The notes under the pieces: model-generated
Databases searched by the model: none
Seen by the model: only the letters and a program-made list of their open reading frames with translations
Told to the model about the DNA's origin: nothing
Source of the DNA: CAZMNY01 sp964567745
GTDB taxonomy: Bacteria > Planctomycetota > Planctomycetia > Pirellulales > Pirellulaceae
Direction of reading: 5' to 3'
Assembly: GCA_964567745.1 (NCBI GenBank)
Contig: CAZMNY010000005.1
Coordinates: forward strand, 209,697-273,696
DNA: 64,000 bases
Made by a program: the position numbers and the translations under genes
In this document: positions 34,447-42,875 of the stretch, piece by piece
Numbering within the stretch: position 1 is the first letter of the stretch
How the letters are laid out: each line of letters starts with the position of its first letter

Positions 34447-36495
34447 CTACTTGCGAAACGCGTTGCTCAAAACGATATGCTTGATCAGCGCTTTCATACG
34501 GTAGCCATCATTGGCCGTCGCCGAGGCAATCTTGTCAAGCTCGATTGTATCTGCGGTCGTGACTTCACGCGCGAGCGAAAACGACAACAAGTGTGAGGCG
34601 AAGCCACGCGTGAATCGATCCTTCTCGGCGAGGATAGCGTCCTTGAAGCCCGCGATGTCGCCATACGGATGTTCGCCGAATAACCTTCCTTGAGTCTCGA
34701 TGTCGCGATCGTTTTCGTATCGCTCGCGCCATTTTCCGGTCGGTCCGTAGTTCTCTAGAGCAAATCCAAGCGGATCAATTCGCTCGTGGCACCCTGCGCA
34801 ACTGGCTCGCTCGCGATGGAGCACCAGTCGTTCGCGCAGAGTGAGATTTTTCTCGTCGTCGGGCGGCTGCTCATCCAACGGAGGCACGTCCGCTGGGGGC
34901 GGCGGAGGCGGACTGTTGAAGATGACCGTCGCCAACCAAGCTCCTCGAGTGATCGGCTTCGTCCGCTCCGTCCCGGACGTCATCGTCATGATCGCGGCAG
35001 TCGTAATCACACCACCCTCTCGCCGATCTTTCACCGGCACGCGAGTGAATGGCAAAGCTGTTACTGGATTCTGGCGGTCGTTGAGTTTCGCGTTGTTGCC
35101 GTAGTAGAGCCGATCGAGTCGCGCGCTGCGGTAACTGAAGTCGGAATCGATAAGCTGCAATATCGACCGATCCTCAATGACAATCGTCTCGAACACCAGC
35201 AAGGGCTCCAGCATCATATGCATGCTGGTGCGATACTTGGAAAAATAGAAGTCAGCGAACCGCTCGCGATTGGGCACCGACGAGATGATTCGCTCAAGCT
35301 GCAACCACTGCGATGGAAAGCTGTCGCAGAACCGCTTCAACTTCTTGTCTGTCAGCATACGCTCAACTTGCTGCTCGAGCACTTTTGGGTTGCCGAGTGT
35401 TCCGTCAGAGGCAAGGTCGAGCAGCGTGTCGTCCGGCAGGCTGCCCCAGAGAAAGAACGACAGCCGCGCAGCCAGCTCGAAATTGTCTATCGGGTCCGCC
35501 GCATCTTGGCGCGAGGCATACAAATAGAGGAATCGAGGCGAAGCGATGACTGCTGAAGCCGTCGCCTTCATCGCCTCTGTGAAACTGTCGTCATTTTCGA
35601 TCCGATGCATCGCGAAGTCGGCGTAGCGAGTTAGCGTGGCCTTATCGACCTCGATTCGAAACGCCTTTCGAAGCAGGGGCTTTAGCCGGTCTCGAACAAC
35701 TTGCCTGGCGTTCGCGTCCGCAGGCGGTTCGGCAAAGAAGGTCGGCCAGATACCGACAGTCTTCGGCCCGAAGTCCGGACTGTTCACGATCGACTGACTT
35801 AGTCGCATGAACGATTCGAGCAACAGCGGCGAAAGGGAAAGATGGTCCCCTCGATTGTCAAAGCCATGCTCGGCTCGGAGGTCTTGAGGAAATGGAGTTA
35901 CGCCCGCTAGTCTCGGTTCAATCAATTGCGACTTACCGAGCGGTCGGCTGCCGACGTGGACGACTGGAGCCATCTTGCCCGACGCCGGCTGGAAGTAATT
36001 TCGATGCTCTCGCATCATCCGCTCGGGAAGCGTGAAGACGACGCGTTTTAGCTGGAACAAATCATCGACCGCGTTGCTGTATTGAAACCGATTCATTCGC
36101 CGAATCGGCGTTCGCTTCGATAAGGCGGCGTTCGAAATCGCCGTTCGCAGCATCTTTTTGAGTTCAACAACCACTTTGGCTCGGTCTTTGGCCGACGGCT
36201 GCGGTTCGTCTTCCGGCGGCATCTCGCCCAAATCGAGAACGTCGATGAATGTCTCGATCATCTCTGGATGCGTTGAAAGCGCAGCGCTATCAAGCTTGAC
36301 CAGATTCACATCTCCCTCGACTTCGTCCCCACCGTGACATCGCACGCAGTACTCGCGCATCACCGGCTTGATGATTGTCTCAAACGGGTCGTTCGCTCGC
36401 CCGGGTTTAGCCAGCAAGGCTGTCGGCGCTAAGGAGAGAAGAACAAAACGGATTGCGTTCCGCCATTTCGGTCGTTTCGCCGCTCGCTTCATCAA
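34447..36495 (-). CDS. PSCyt3-type cytochrome protein (DUF1587/1592/1588/1585)
   Basis: 682 residues with a signal peptide (NAIRFVLLSLAPTALLA). A haem motif CVRCHGG occurs near residue 52 (IIKPVMREYCVRCHGG) with GEMPPEDEPQPS downstream, which can give the axial Met. Then come a DUF1587-type segment (RRMNRFQYSNAVDDLF), DUF1595/1592 (FELAARLSFFLWGSLPDDTL, QQVERMLTDKKLKRFCDSFP, DFSYRSARLDRLYY), DUF1588 with a second haem motif (RASCAGCHERIDPLGFALEN) and DUF1585 at the end. Members vary from 650 to 900 residues, so this is at the short end, lacking the carbohydrate-binding-like region seen in its paralogue at 55805. Operon with the DUF1552 gene. Confidence 0.9.
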   Translation of the reverse strand: MMKRAAKRPKWRNAIRFVLLSLAPTALLAKPGRANDPFETIIKPVMREYCVRCHGGDEVEGDVNLVKLDSAALSTHPEMIETFIDVLDLGEMPPEDEPQPSAKDRAKVVVELKKMLRTAISNAALSKRTPIRRMNRFQYSNAVDDLFQLKRVVFTLPERMMREHRNYFQPASGKMAPVVHVGSRPLGKSQLIEPRLAGVTPFPQDLRAEHGFDNRGDHLSLSPLLLESFMRLSQSIVNSPDFGPKTVGIWPTFFAEPPADANARQVVRDRLKPLLRKAFRIEVDKATLTRYADFAMHRIENDDSFTEAMKATASAVIASPRFLYLYASRQDAADPIDNFELAARLSFFLWGSLPDDTLLDLASDGTLGNPKVLEQQVERMLTDKKLKRFCDSFPSQWLQLERIISSVPNRERFADFYFSKYRTSMHMMLEPLLVFETIVIEDRSILQLIDSDFSYRSARLDRLYYGNNAKLNDRQNPVTALPFTRVPVKDRREGGVITTAAIMTMTSGTERTKPITRGAWLATVIFNSPPPPPPADVPPLDEQPPDDEKNLTLRERLVLHRERASCAGCHERIDPLGFALENYGPTGKWRERYENDRDIETQGRLFGEHPYGDIAGFKDAILAEKDRFTRGFASHLLSFSLAREVTTADTIELDKIASATANDGYRMKALIKHIVLSNAFRK

Positions 36496-36651
36496 TCAAG
36501 CCGCCTCCTTCGATTCGCCTCCGGCGCGCGACCGTACAAGATCGACGTCTTGCTCCATGATAAACGAACGCCAAACTGTGATCGAGTCGATAGGTCGCAT
36601 TTCACGGACCGTTACGGCGAGAGACCAAGCGGAAGGACAGCGTTTTCGCGG

Positions 36652-37590
36652 CTATTTGGCGTACGCTTTGTAACGAGCGGCAAGTTGTTGTCGCGTTGGG
36701 GCGGCACCTGAACTAACTCGGAATCGATAGCGAAACGTTTGCGTTTCGCCTGCGGCAATCTTGACGACGGTGAACGGCCCGAATCGACCGTAGTCGCGGT
36801 AGGCTGACCAGCGAGCACCCTTTGGATTGCTCGGATGGCTCATGTGCTGGACGGTCCACGGTTCCTCGTCAACTTGAAACGTCTCGGATACCCACGGGAG
36901 GTCGCGATCTTTCTTGGGATCGATTCCGTCTTTGTGGAAGACGTACTTGGCCGATTTGTTCTCGGCAACTTGCTGAGACGGTCGAAATTGAACGCCCGCG
37001 TGCTCGGGATCGCCATTCAATTCGATGTCGCCGTTGACGGCTTTGAGTTGGCTGACAAAATCGATGACGGCGTGAGCATCAGCTTCGGCGACAACGCGAT
37101 ACGTTCGCGTCTCTTCAATAACTTGCTCGCCGTGATTGCCGACCCAGTTGATGAGGCTGGTGATCGAGGCACCGTTTTGATCGGCCGATTGTTCGATGAA
37201 CTTGACGTGCAATTGCTCTGTATTTCGGACGTGCCACAAGTCGTGACTCTTGCCGCCTTGCTGCAGTTTGTTCCATCCTATGAAGATCCCGCGGTGATGC
37301 GGAAACTTTCCGCCCGGTCCTTTGGTGAGTGTCGTTTTGCCATTCGCGGCGACGACATGCGCGAAGACTTTGGCCGTGTCAAAGTTCTTCTCTTTCGTCG
37401 ATTTGTCTCGCACGTAGACATACCGCAGCAGCGGCCCTCCAGCCGGCGTGACGATATCAAGATGTTCGCCCTTTGAGTCTTTGATCGTGTAGACGTCCGC
37501 TGCCTGTGACTGCGAGCCGCGACACGCGAAGCAGGTCATCGTGGCAAGAAGAGCAAGCGCGACATTGCGGCGAAGTGGCTGGCATCTCAT
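36652..37590 (-). CDS. secreted DUF6807 (PmoA-like) protein
   Basis: 312 residues with an N-terminal signal (LALLATMTCFACRGSQSQAA); two cysteines near the cleavage site could suggest a lipoprotein, though the lipobox is poor. The protein shows the pattern of the planctomycete 'methane oxygenase PmoA' family, now DUF6807: PHHRGIFIGWNKLQQGGKSH DLWH, DPEHAGVQFRPSQQVAENKS, and WSAYRDYGRFGPFTVVKIAA. This is a beta-sandwich related to aldose-epimerase-like folds and not a true methane monooxygenase subunit, so the older name misleads. Conserved His in PHHRG and the EHAG block could form an active site. It sits 157 bases upstream (in the transcriptional sense, before) the PSCyt3/DUF1552 operon and after the sialidase gene on the same strand. 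Confidence 0.85.
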   Translation of the reverse strand: MRCQPLRRNVALALLATMTCFACRGSQSQAADVYTIKDSKGEHLDIVTPAGGPLLRYVYVRDKSTKEKNFDTAKVFAHVVAANGKTTLTKGPGGKFPHHRGIFIGWNKLQQGGKSHDLWHVRNTEQLHVKFIEQSADQNGASITSLINWVGNHGEQVIEETRTYRVVAEADAHAVIDFVSQLKAVNGDIELNGDPEHAGVQFRPSQQVAENKSAKYVFHKDGIDPKKDRDLPWVSETFQVDEEPWTVQHMSHPSNPKGARWSAYRDYGRFGPFTVVKIAAGETQTFRYRFRVSSGAAPTRQQLAARYKAYAK

Positions 37591-37685
37591 TGGAAGTGGG
37601 CCTCTGAGTGAAATCGAATGGGCTGGGGTGAGTCAGTTAGCTTAAACGATGTTGAATATCCGATGGGGCGCGTCAGCGCGACGTT

Positions 37686-38819
37686 TCATGGCGTGAGCCA
37701 TTCTGGCAACTTGCCGTCTCCGGTTGATTCGCCGGCGAGAAGCCAGGAGAGGTTGAAGCGAGAAACTTTTGAACCGCCGCTTTCGAAGTGGAGATAAATC
37801 CATCCTTCGCTCGGCGTGCCCGGGCGGCCAGCCGCTAGCGATGAATAGGCGCTGGGTCCGTCGAAGACGAGGCGTTTAATGGGCCATGTCTTGCCGCCAT
37901 CGAAACTCGCCCACACGGTGGCTCGCTCGCGACGCGCATTGGACGTGTCGATGTTGCTGAAGATCAGGATATCTCTGCCTGCGACCGGCAATCGCACCAA
38001 GCCGCCCATGCATCCGTAGGAACGATGCTGGTGACCATCGGGCAGCGCGTCGACAATCTTCCAATCCGTCCACGTCTTGCCGCCATCGTTGCTGATGGCC
38101 GATCGACGCCGAGTGTTCCGCGGCCGCTCCTGCCAGTGAATACGCGAGTTGTAGTAAATGCGGCCGTCGGCAAGCTCAACCACACATGCCTCTCCCGTGC
38201 CATTCTCAGGAAACGGCTCGCTCGTCTGCCAGGTCTTCCCGCCATCGTCGCTGAACATCGCGTTCGTGTAGTGTTCCGGCCATTTGCTGCGATCGTTTTT
38301 TCCAGCGTAGTATCGTGTTGGGCGAATCAGCCGGCCCTTGTGTTTGCCGTTCTTTAGCGTGACGCCGTGTTCGTTCATGTGCATCGACGGCAGATTGCCT
38401 TTACTGTCGGGCTTGATGATCGTGCCTTTGTCCGCCGCCCAAGTCTTGCCGTGATCTTTGCTTCGATAGACCGTCATCGGCGCGGGCGGGTGATGCTCTT
38501 CAACGAAGGCGAGTATGTCGCCGCTCGTCTCATCGACGGTTGCGCCGCCGCCTTGAAAACCTGAACTGGCGATTGCGGTTTCTTTCTCCCATGTGCGTCC
38601 GCCGTCTGTGCTACGTCTCACTCGAACACTCTTGTTGCCCCATGTGGCTACGACCGAGCCGTCGAGCGCGACAACGATGTTGGGAAAACGTTCCGAGCGA
38701 AACAGTTGCTGAGTTTCCAATTGAGGCTTGGCGAGAAACGACGTGAGACCATCTTGAGCCTGCGCCGTCGACAAGCACATCGTCGCCACTAGCACTAGGA
38801 ATGCAAAACATCGTTTCAT
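37686..38819 (-). CDS. secreted sialidase-family (BNR repeat) protein
   Basis: 377 residues with a signal peptide (MKRCFAFLVLVATMCLSTAQA). Five Asp-box motifs (SxDxGxxW) mark a six-bladed propeller: STDGGRTW, SKDHGKTW, SDDGGKTW, SNDGGKTW, SFDGGKTW. An FPNIVV sequence near residue 45 corresponds to the (F)RIP-like arginine region (RSERFPN), and later Arg residues (RLIRPTRYY, GLVRLP) could complete an arginine triad. It belongs to the exo-alpha-sialidase-like group; whether sialic acid is the real substrate is uncertain because planctomycete members act on diverse or unknown glycans. It shares strand and close spacing (95 bases) with the DUF6807 gene, and the NanM-like transporter in the window supports a sialic-acid theme. 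Confidence 0.87.
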   Translation of the reverse strand: MKRCFAFLVLVATMCLSTAQAQDGLTSFLAKPQLETQQLFRSERFPNIVVALDGSVVATWGNKSVRVRRSTDGGRTWEKETAIASSGFQGGGATVDETSGDILAFVEEHHPPAPMTVYRSKDHGKTWAADKGTIIKPDSKGNLPSMHMNEHGVTLKNGKHKGRLIRPTRYYAGKNDRSKWPEHYTNAMFSDDGGKTWQTSEPFPENGTGEACVVELADGRIYYNSRIHWQERPRNTRRRSAISNDGGKTWTDWKIVDALPDGHQHRSYGCMGGLVRLPVAGRDILIFSNIDTSNARRERATVWASFDGGKTWPIKRLVFDGPSAYSSLAAGRPGTPSEGWIYLHFESGGSKVSRFNLSWLLAGESTGDGKLPEWLTP

Positions 38820-38880
38820 GTCGAACTCACATTCATTTTGTTTGTGGCGATCTCCTCGCCGTTTCGTCGATTAGGAAACA

Positions 38881-38920
38881 AGACCCCAACGAGCTTGCTC
38901 GTTCGGTGAACCAGATTAGT
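38881..38920 (+). repeat. dispersed intergenic palindromic repeat, copy 3
   Basis: AGACCCCAACGAGCTTGCTC then GTTCGGTGAACCAGATTAG, nearly identical to the copy at 19492 and to the reverse complement of 2603-2635. It lies between the sialidase and arylsulfatase genes. Confidence 0.7.
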
Positions 38921-38978
38921 AGCTAGCCAAGCTGTGAGCTGACGGTTTCACCAACTGTCGGACACGTCTCTCCACTGA

Positions 38979-40481
38979 CTAGAACGCCGGCGGCTTCCAA
39001 TGGGGAATGCCTTTTTCACGGAGCTGCTTTTCGTAGCGAACCGTTTGAGGTTGCCGGGGCGCGTAGGGGGCATCTTCATTGACCATTAGCGGAACCGTTT
39101 CTGCCCACCAGACATCGTACGCCTTGCGAAGCTTTTTTATCACCTTGGGATGGTCCGCGGAGACATCGCGCTTCTCGTACGGATCGACGGAAATGTCATA
39201 GAGCTCTTTGTTGTTAACAAATCGCCAGCGAGTCGTCCGGACGGCGCAGTTGCGGAACTTGGCGGTGTTCGGATCCGCTCCTTTCGCCCAGCGACCTTGA
39301 TGGACGAACAAGTTGCGATCCTTCCACTTTGCTTTGAGGTCTTCGAGCAGAGGGACGAGTGATCGGCCGTCGATCTGTTGAATGTTGTCCGGAATCTCCG
39401 CTCCAGCGAGACTGGTCAACGTCTTGATCAAATCAATGTGGGCCGTCAGCGCCGAAATGTCGACGCCATTACCCAGTTTTCCCTTCCATCGCCAGAAAGC
39501 AGGAACATGAGTTCCGCCTTCATAGGGCGACCCCTTACCGGACTTGAAGCCTGCCGTGAACAAGCGAACTGGATCGCCATTTAACTTAGCCCTGCGACCC
39601 GCTTGGCCATTGTCCGTCATGAAGATCACGAGCGTGTCATCCCACGCATCCCACTCGTCGAGTTTCTTTTCGAGCAAGCCCATATTGTCGTCGATGTTCT
39701 CGATCATCCCGTAGCGGCCCGCAGTGTTGCCATCGTAGCCCAAGTCGAGAAACCGCTTCTTGTACTTTTCAGGCGCGATCATCGGGCCGTGCGGCGCGTT
39801 CGTACTGATGTAGGCGAAGAAGGGCGTGCCGGATTCCCGTTGCTTTTTCATCCAACCGAGGGCGGCTTGAAAAAAGACGTCGGTGCAAAATCCCTTGGTT
39901 TGCTTAATGGTGTCGTTGTGCAACGCCACAATGTCAAAGTATTTGTCTTTGCGATTTGGCGGAAAGTCGGCACAGCTGCCTTCGTACGATTGGCCGATGC
40001 CGCCCGCGCCGTGAATGAAGACTTCGCTGAATCCGCGATTGTACGGTTGATACGCGTCCTCATCGCCCAAGTGCCACTTGCCGAAAATGCCCGTTTGATA
40101 TCCCGCCTTTCGCAACAGTTGCGGCAACGTTGTCGTCGACAGCGCCATCCGCTCGCGCTCTTTAATCGTGTGTGTTACGCCGTTTCGAAATTCATGTCGT
40201 CCGCTCATGATGGCCGATCGAGTCGGCGCACAAGTCGGGCTCACATGGAACTCGGTAAAACGAGTCGACTGAGAATAGAAGTGATCGAGATGCGGCGTCT
40301 TGAGAACTTCGTTCCCCAGGCAAGACAAGTCGCCCATGCCTTGGTCATCCGTCATCACGAGGATGATGTTGGGACGCGCGCCCGCAAGCTCTTTCGCGTC
40401 GACCGAAGTAGCCCATGCGGACAAGACAAGACAAATCAGCAGTGTCGTTAAACCGTTTCGCATCGTTAAACCGTTTCGCAT
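38979..40481 (-). CDS. secreted arylsulfatase (S1 family)
   Basis: 500 residues from ATG 40481, or 494 from ATG 40463: the first six codons are an exact duplication (MRNGLTMRNGLT), so either start gives the same signal peptide (TLLICLVLSAWATSVDA). Metal ligands lie in IILVMTDDQGMGDLSCLG; the formylglycine motif is CAPTR within SPTCAPTRSAIMSGRHEFRN; FGKWHLGD and FMTDNGQAG complete the active site. This is a typical arylsulfatase A-type enzyme that hydrolyses sulfate esters of glycans after maturation by a sulfatase-modifying enzyme, which is not in the window. Single gene, upstream of the sialidase on the same strand but separated by a repeat. Confidence 0.92.
   Translation of the reverse strand: MRNGLTMRNGLTTLLICLVLSAWATSVDAKELAGARPNIILVMTDDQGMGDLSCLGNEVLKTPHLDHFYSQSTRFTEFHVSPTCAPTRSAIMSGRHEFRNGVTHTIKERERMALSTTTLPQLLRKAGYQTGIFGKWHLGDEDAYQPYNRGFSEVFIHGAGGIGQSYEGSCADFPPNRKDKYFDIVALHNDTIKQTKGFCTDVFFQAALGWMKKQRESGTPFFAYISTNAPHGPMIAPEKYKKRFLDLGYDGNTAGRYGMIENIDDNMGLLEKKLDEWDAWDDTLVIFMTDNGQAGRRAKLNGDPVRLFTAGFKSGKGSPYEGGTHVPAFWRWKGKLGNGVDISALTAHIDLIKTLTSLAGAEIPDNIQQIDGRSLVPLLEDLKAKWKDRNLFVHQGRWAKGADPNTAKFRNCAVRTTRWRFVNNKELYDISVDPYEKRDVSADHPKVIKKLRKAYDVWWAETVPLMVNEDAPYAPRQPQTVRYEKQLREKGIPHWKPPAF
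40446..40481 (-). repeat. 18-base tandem duplication over the sulfatase start
   Basis: The unit CGTTAAACCGTTTCGCAT occurs twice in direct succession (40446-40463 and 40464-40481), duplicating the start codon and five following codons in frame. Confidence 0.9.
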
Positions 40482-40546
40482 CGACTCAATTCCTCTTGGC
40501 AGTCACAGGTTCGCGGGAAAGTCCAGGTTGCGTTTTCAGGGCGGAT

Positions 40547-40930
40547 CTACGGCGACTTCTTCTTTTTCTTCTTGGAAGCAAATTCTTTCGGCAATTCATT
40601 CGACCGTTTCTTTGCCATGTGCCGAGTCGTGATGAGAATGAGTTTTCTTTCCGCATCGTCCGGATCTGGGCCGATGACCCACACCAATTTTTGTCCTGGC
40701 TCAGACGCGTCCTTGACGGACCGATTCGGGTTGGCCTCCTTGACCAGGGCAGTTAGCACTTTTCGGACGGGTTGATTTCGCAGCTCAATCGCGACTCGGA
40801 TTTGGCTTTGAATGTCGTCCGGGCCGCGAGCGCGTCGTTGATCGACGTCGCCGGTTTGTCGTCAGCCGGGGCGAAGACAAACAACATCATGGCCGCCGGA
40901 ATGTACGTCAGCTTTATGGATTCTTCCTTT
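40547..40930 (-). pseudogene. small secreted protein with a probable frameshift
   Basis: One minus-strand frame gives a signal-like start (MMLFVFAPADDKPATSINDA LAAR) near 40893. Near 40820 another frame takes over with DIQSQIRVAIELRNQPVRKV LTALVKEANPNRS and runs to the stop at 40547, ending in an Asn/Lys-rich tail with six consecutive Lys. Together they read as one protein of about 110 residues with a single frameshift. The family is not recognised. Alternatively, the 70-codon frame from 40759 (MLTALVKEANPNRS) could be a small gene by itself. Frameshift may be real or a sequencing error. Confidence 0.4.
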
Positions 40931-41103
40931 CATGGTCGCTGTTCGCTTTCTACGGTAGTAGATGGACTTAGGCGTGTCGCGTCCGGTTCAAAGAATTCTC
41001 CAAATATCTGGCCGCTCGTTCGGTCGGCCTACGCTTATCTTGTTAGAGGTGTATTGCCGCGAAGCGGGCGCGACCAAGGGTGTCGAGCAATCTGTTTTCG
41101 GCG

Positions 41104-41550
41104 ATGAAAGCCGCTCACGGCGACGATCGCGCGTATGACGAGCTGTTGGAGTTGGCCTCGCAACGGCTCCATACATTAGCTCGAAAGATGTTCGCGCGAT
41201 GTCCGAGGCTTCGTCGTTGGGAGCAGATCGATGATGTGTTTTAAAATGCGATGATGCGGCTCCACCGATCGCTTGCTGAAGTGCGGCCTGATTCGGCGCG
41301 CGCGTTTATGGGGTTGGCAGCGAAGCAGATTCGACGCACCTTGATCGACTTGGCTCGACATCACTTTGGGCCGGCGGGCGATGCGGCGAAACATCAGTCC
41401 GACGCGGTCGCGGGCGCTATGCAACAACAGTCCACTCGACACGAGTGGGCCGAGACGATGGCCGAGTGGGCTCGATTCCACACGATCATCGAGGACCAAT
41501 CCGATGAAGAAAGACGCTCTCGAGGTTCTACGGCGGGCACTTGACCGTTA
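41104..41550 (+). pseudogene. ECF sigma factor pseudogene
   Basis: The frame reads MKAAHGDDRAYDELLELASQ RLHTLARKMF, then RRWEQIDDVF, an in-frame TAA at 41242-41244, and NAMMRLHRSLAEVRPDSARA FMGLAAKQIRRTLIDLARHH FGP. This is region 2 of a planctomycete ECF sigma factor; in homologues the TAA position is normally Gln (CAA), so a single C-to-T change explains the stop. After region 2 the frame reaches EWARFHTIIEDQSDEERRS and is lost where region 4 (helix-turn-helix) should begin. The gene therefore has a nonsense mutation and a missing DNA-binding domain. Confidence 0.75.
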
Positions 41551-41898
41551 AAGCGATTCGTCCAATCTACGTGACTCGAAAGGGCGAGCAGCAGGGCGAT
41601 TGGCACGGCGGGCCGCATGAAAGGTCCGACGCTTGGCAGCCAACCTGGTTATGTCGCGACGGTCGTGGTGGCGAAGAGCGGCCATCGGCTCGACGGCATA
41701 CGGCTAATTTTCATGAAAGTTTCAAATGGACGTCTCGATCCCGATGATACTTATCGCGCAAATTGGATCGGCGGACTCGGCGGCGGCGGTAAGAGGCTGT
41801 ACGCTACGTATGGTAACCCGATTGTTTCCGTCTTTGGTCGACAAGGCCGTGACGTCGACGCCATCGGGTTCGTGCAGTACGATCCCAACGCTCGCTAG
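41541..41898 (+). pseudogene. C-terminal fragment of a planctomycete beta-domain protein
   Basis: Two frames must be joined: LTVKAIRPIYVTRKGEQQGD WHG (from 41541) and, after a shift near 41610, LGSQPGYVATVVVAKSGHRL DGIRLIFMKVSNGRLDPDDT YRANWIGGLGGGGKR then a final DVDAIGFVQ. The pattern (IRPIYxTxKGExxG ... GYAVGAVxVRAGxxIDGxxxxFMRI ... LDPxDxYxSxWxGxxGG) is one I associate with a C-terminal beta domain in planctomycete kinase-like and hypothetical proteins. Here it is a headless fragment directly behind the sigma factor debris, suggesting that a sigma-kinase locus was deleted between them. Confidence 0.5.
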
Positions 41899-41966
41899 CC
41901 GAATCTCCTGCCCAAACTCCTGGTCGAGTTTCGACGACAGCGCGCAACGATTCACGGAGATGATTC

Positions 41967-42830
41967 ATGAATCGATTGATTGGCGGTTTCGTCGTTTTCA
42001 TTGTGCTCTGCCAATCCGTGAGCGGCGGGCCTATCGACCCGTACATCCCATCGACGTTCCGCAAGTTGATCGATCATACGGACGTCGTTTTGTTGGCGAA
42101 GCAAGTATCTGTCATTCCGGATCGCGAGAAACAGCGCGGCGGCGTCACGTGCACTGTCCTTCGCATCGCCAAACAGCCGCAAGCGCCCGTTCCGATCAAG
42201 ATCGGAGACCAGCTGCGATTGATGAAGGCCGAAGCGGGAAAAGATGGCGATCTGCTCTTGTTGACCGGCTTTCAAGAGCGCGACAAAACGATCGATTGGG
42301 ACATTCCGACCCAGGTTACCAACGAAAGCTACAAGTACATCCTGGAAACTCCTAATGACGCGCTTTTCTCACTCGCAGATCACATGAGTCGCGAACAACT
42401 TCGGCGCTCGTTCGCGAACCCGAAGCAGCCCCATCTTTGGCGACGCTGGCAGGCGGTGATGCTCGGCGTCTGCGGCAATCGCGAGGATGCGCCGCTGTTG
42501 AAGAGAGTCCTCGACCGGCCGCGAGACAAGAGATGGTTCAACGGCGGCGCCATGATTGGCTATCTCTTGCTGGAAGGGGAGAGCGGGCTTAGTCTGCTCG
42601 ACGAGACGAGGTTTAAGAATGAGCAAGCCTCGTTTCAGGATACTTACGCTGCTCTGCGGGCCGTCCGCTGTATTGGAAATTATGCCCCAAAGAAGATCGA
42701 GCGAGAACGGCTCCTCGAATCGATGCGATACATGTTGGATCGCACCGAGTCGCCAGCCAAGGCACCGGCAACATGGAGATGGTCGTGGGTTACCTCGACG
42801 CCCGTGACGGCGCGCTTCTCTTGCTGCTGA
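41967..42830 (+). CDS. secreted protein of unknown function, probably C-terminally frameshifted
   Basis: 287 residues with a signal peptide (MNRLIGGFVVFIVLCQSVSG). No named domain is recognised. The first part (FRKLIDHTDVVLLAKQVSVI, LRLMKAEAGKDGDLLLLTGF) suggests a beta domain handling a secreted or envelope function; residues ~130-265 are helical with HEAT-like character (QPHLWRRWQAVMLGVCGNRE, YAALRAVRCIGNYAPKKIER). Similar planctomycete proteins with a signal peptide and helical repeats are described only as hypothetical. The last ~18 residues (KAPATWRWSWVTSTPVTARF) look unlike the rest, while an alternative frame from about 42770 reads MEMVVGYLDARDGALLLLLK to a stop at 42859, so a late frameshift is likely. 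Confidence 0.55.
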   Translation: MNRLIGGFVVFIVLCQSVSGGPIDPYIPSTFRKLIDHTDVVLLAKQVSVIPDREKQRGGVTCTVLRIAKQPQAPVPIKIGDQLRLMKAEAGKDGDLLLLTGFQERDKTIDWDIPTQVTNESYKYILETPNDALFSLADHMSREQLRRSFANPKQPHLWRRWQAVMLGVCGNREDAPLLKRVLDRPRDKRWFNGGAMIGYLLLEGESGLSLLDETRFKNEQASFQDTYAALRAVRCIGNYAPKKIERERLLESMRYMLDRTESPAKAPATWRWSWVTSTPVTARFSCC

Positions 42831-42875
42831 AGCGTACGAGTAAGAAGACGCCAGACTAAAGAAAGCGACACGCCG

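Noticed and set aside
34786..35556. 256-codon plus-strand open frame
   Set aside because: Antisense shadow of the PSCyt3-type gene; composition very rich in Arg, no motif.
36652..37590. Methane monooxygenase subunit (PmoA) annotation
   Set aside because: The family name is historical; the protein is a soluble secreted beta-sandwich without the membrane helices or copper ligands of true PmoA.
39603..40451. 282-codon plus-strand open frame
   Set aside because: Antisense to the arylsulfatase with intact CAPTR motif; no protein-like pattern.
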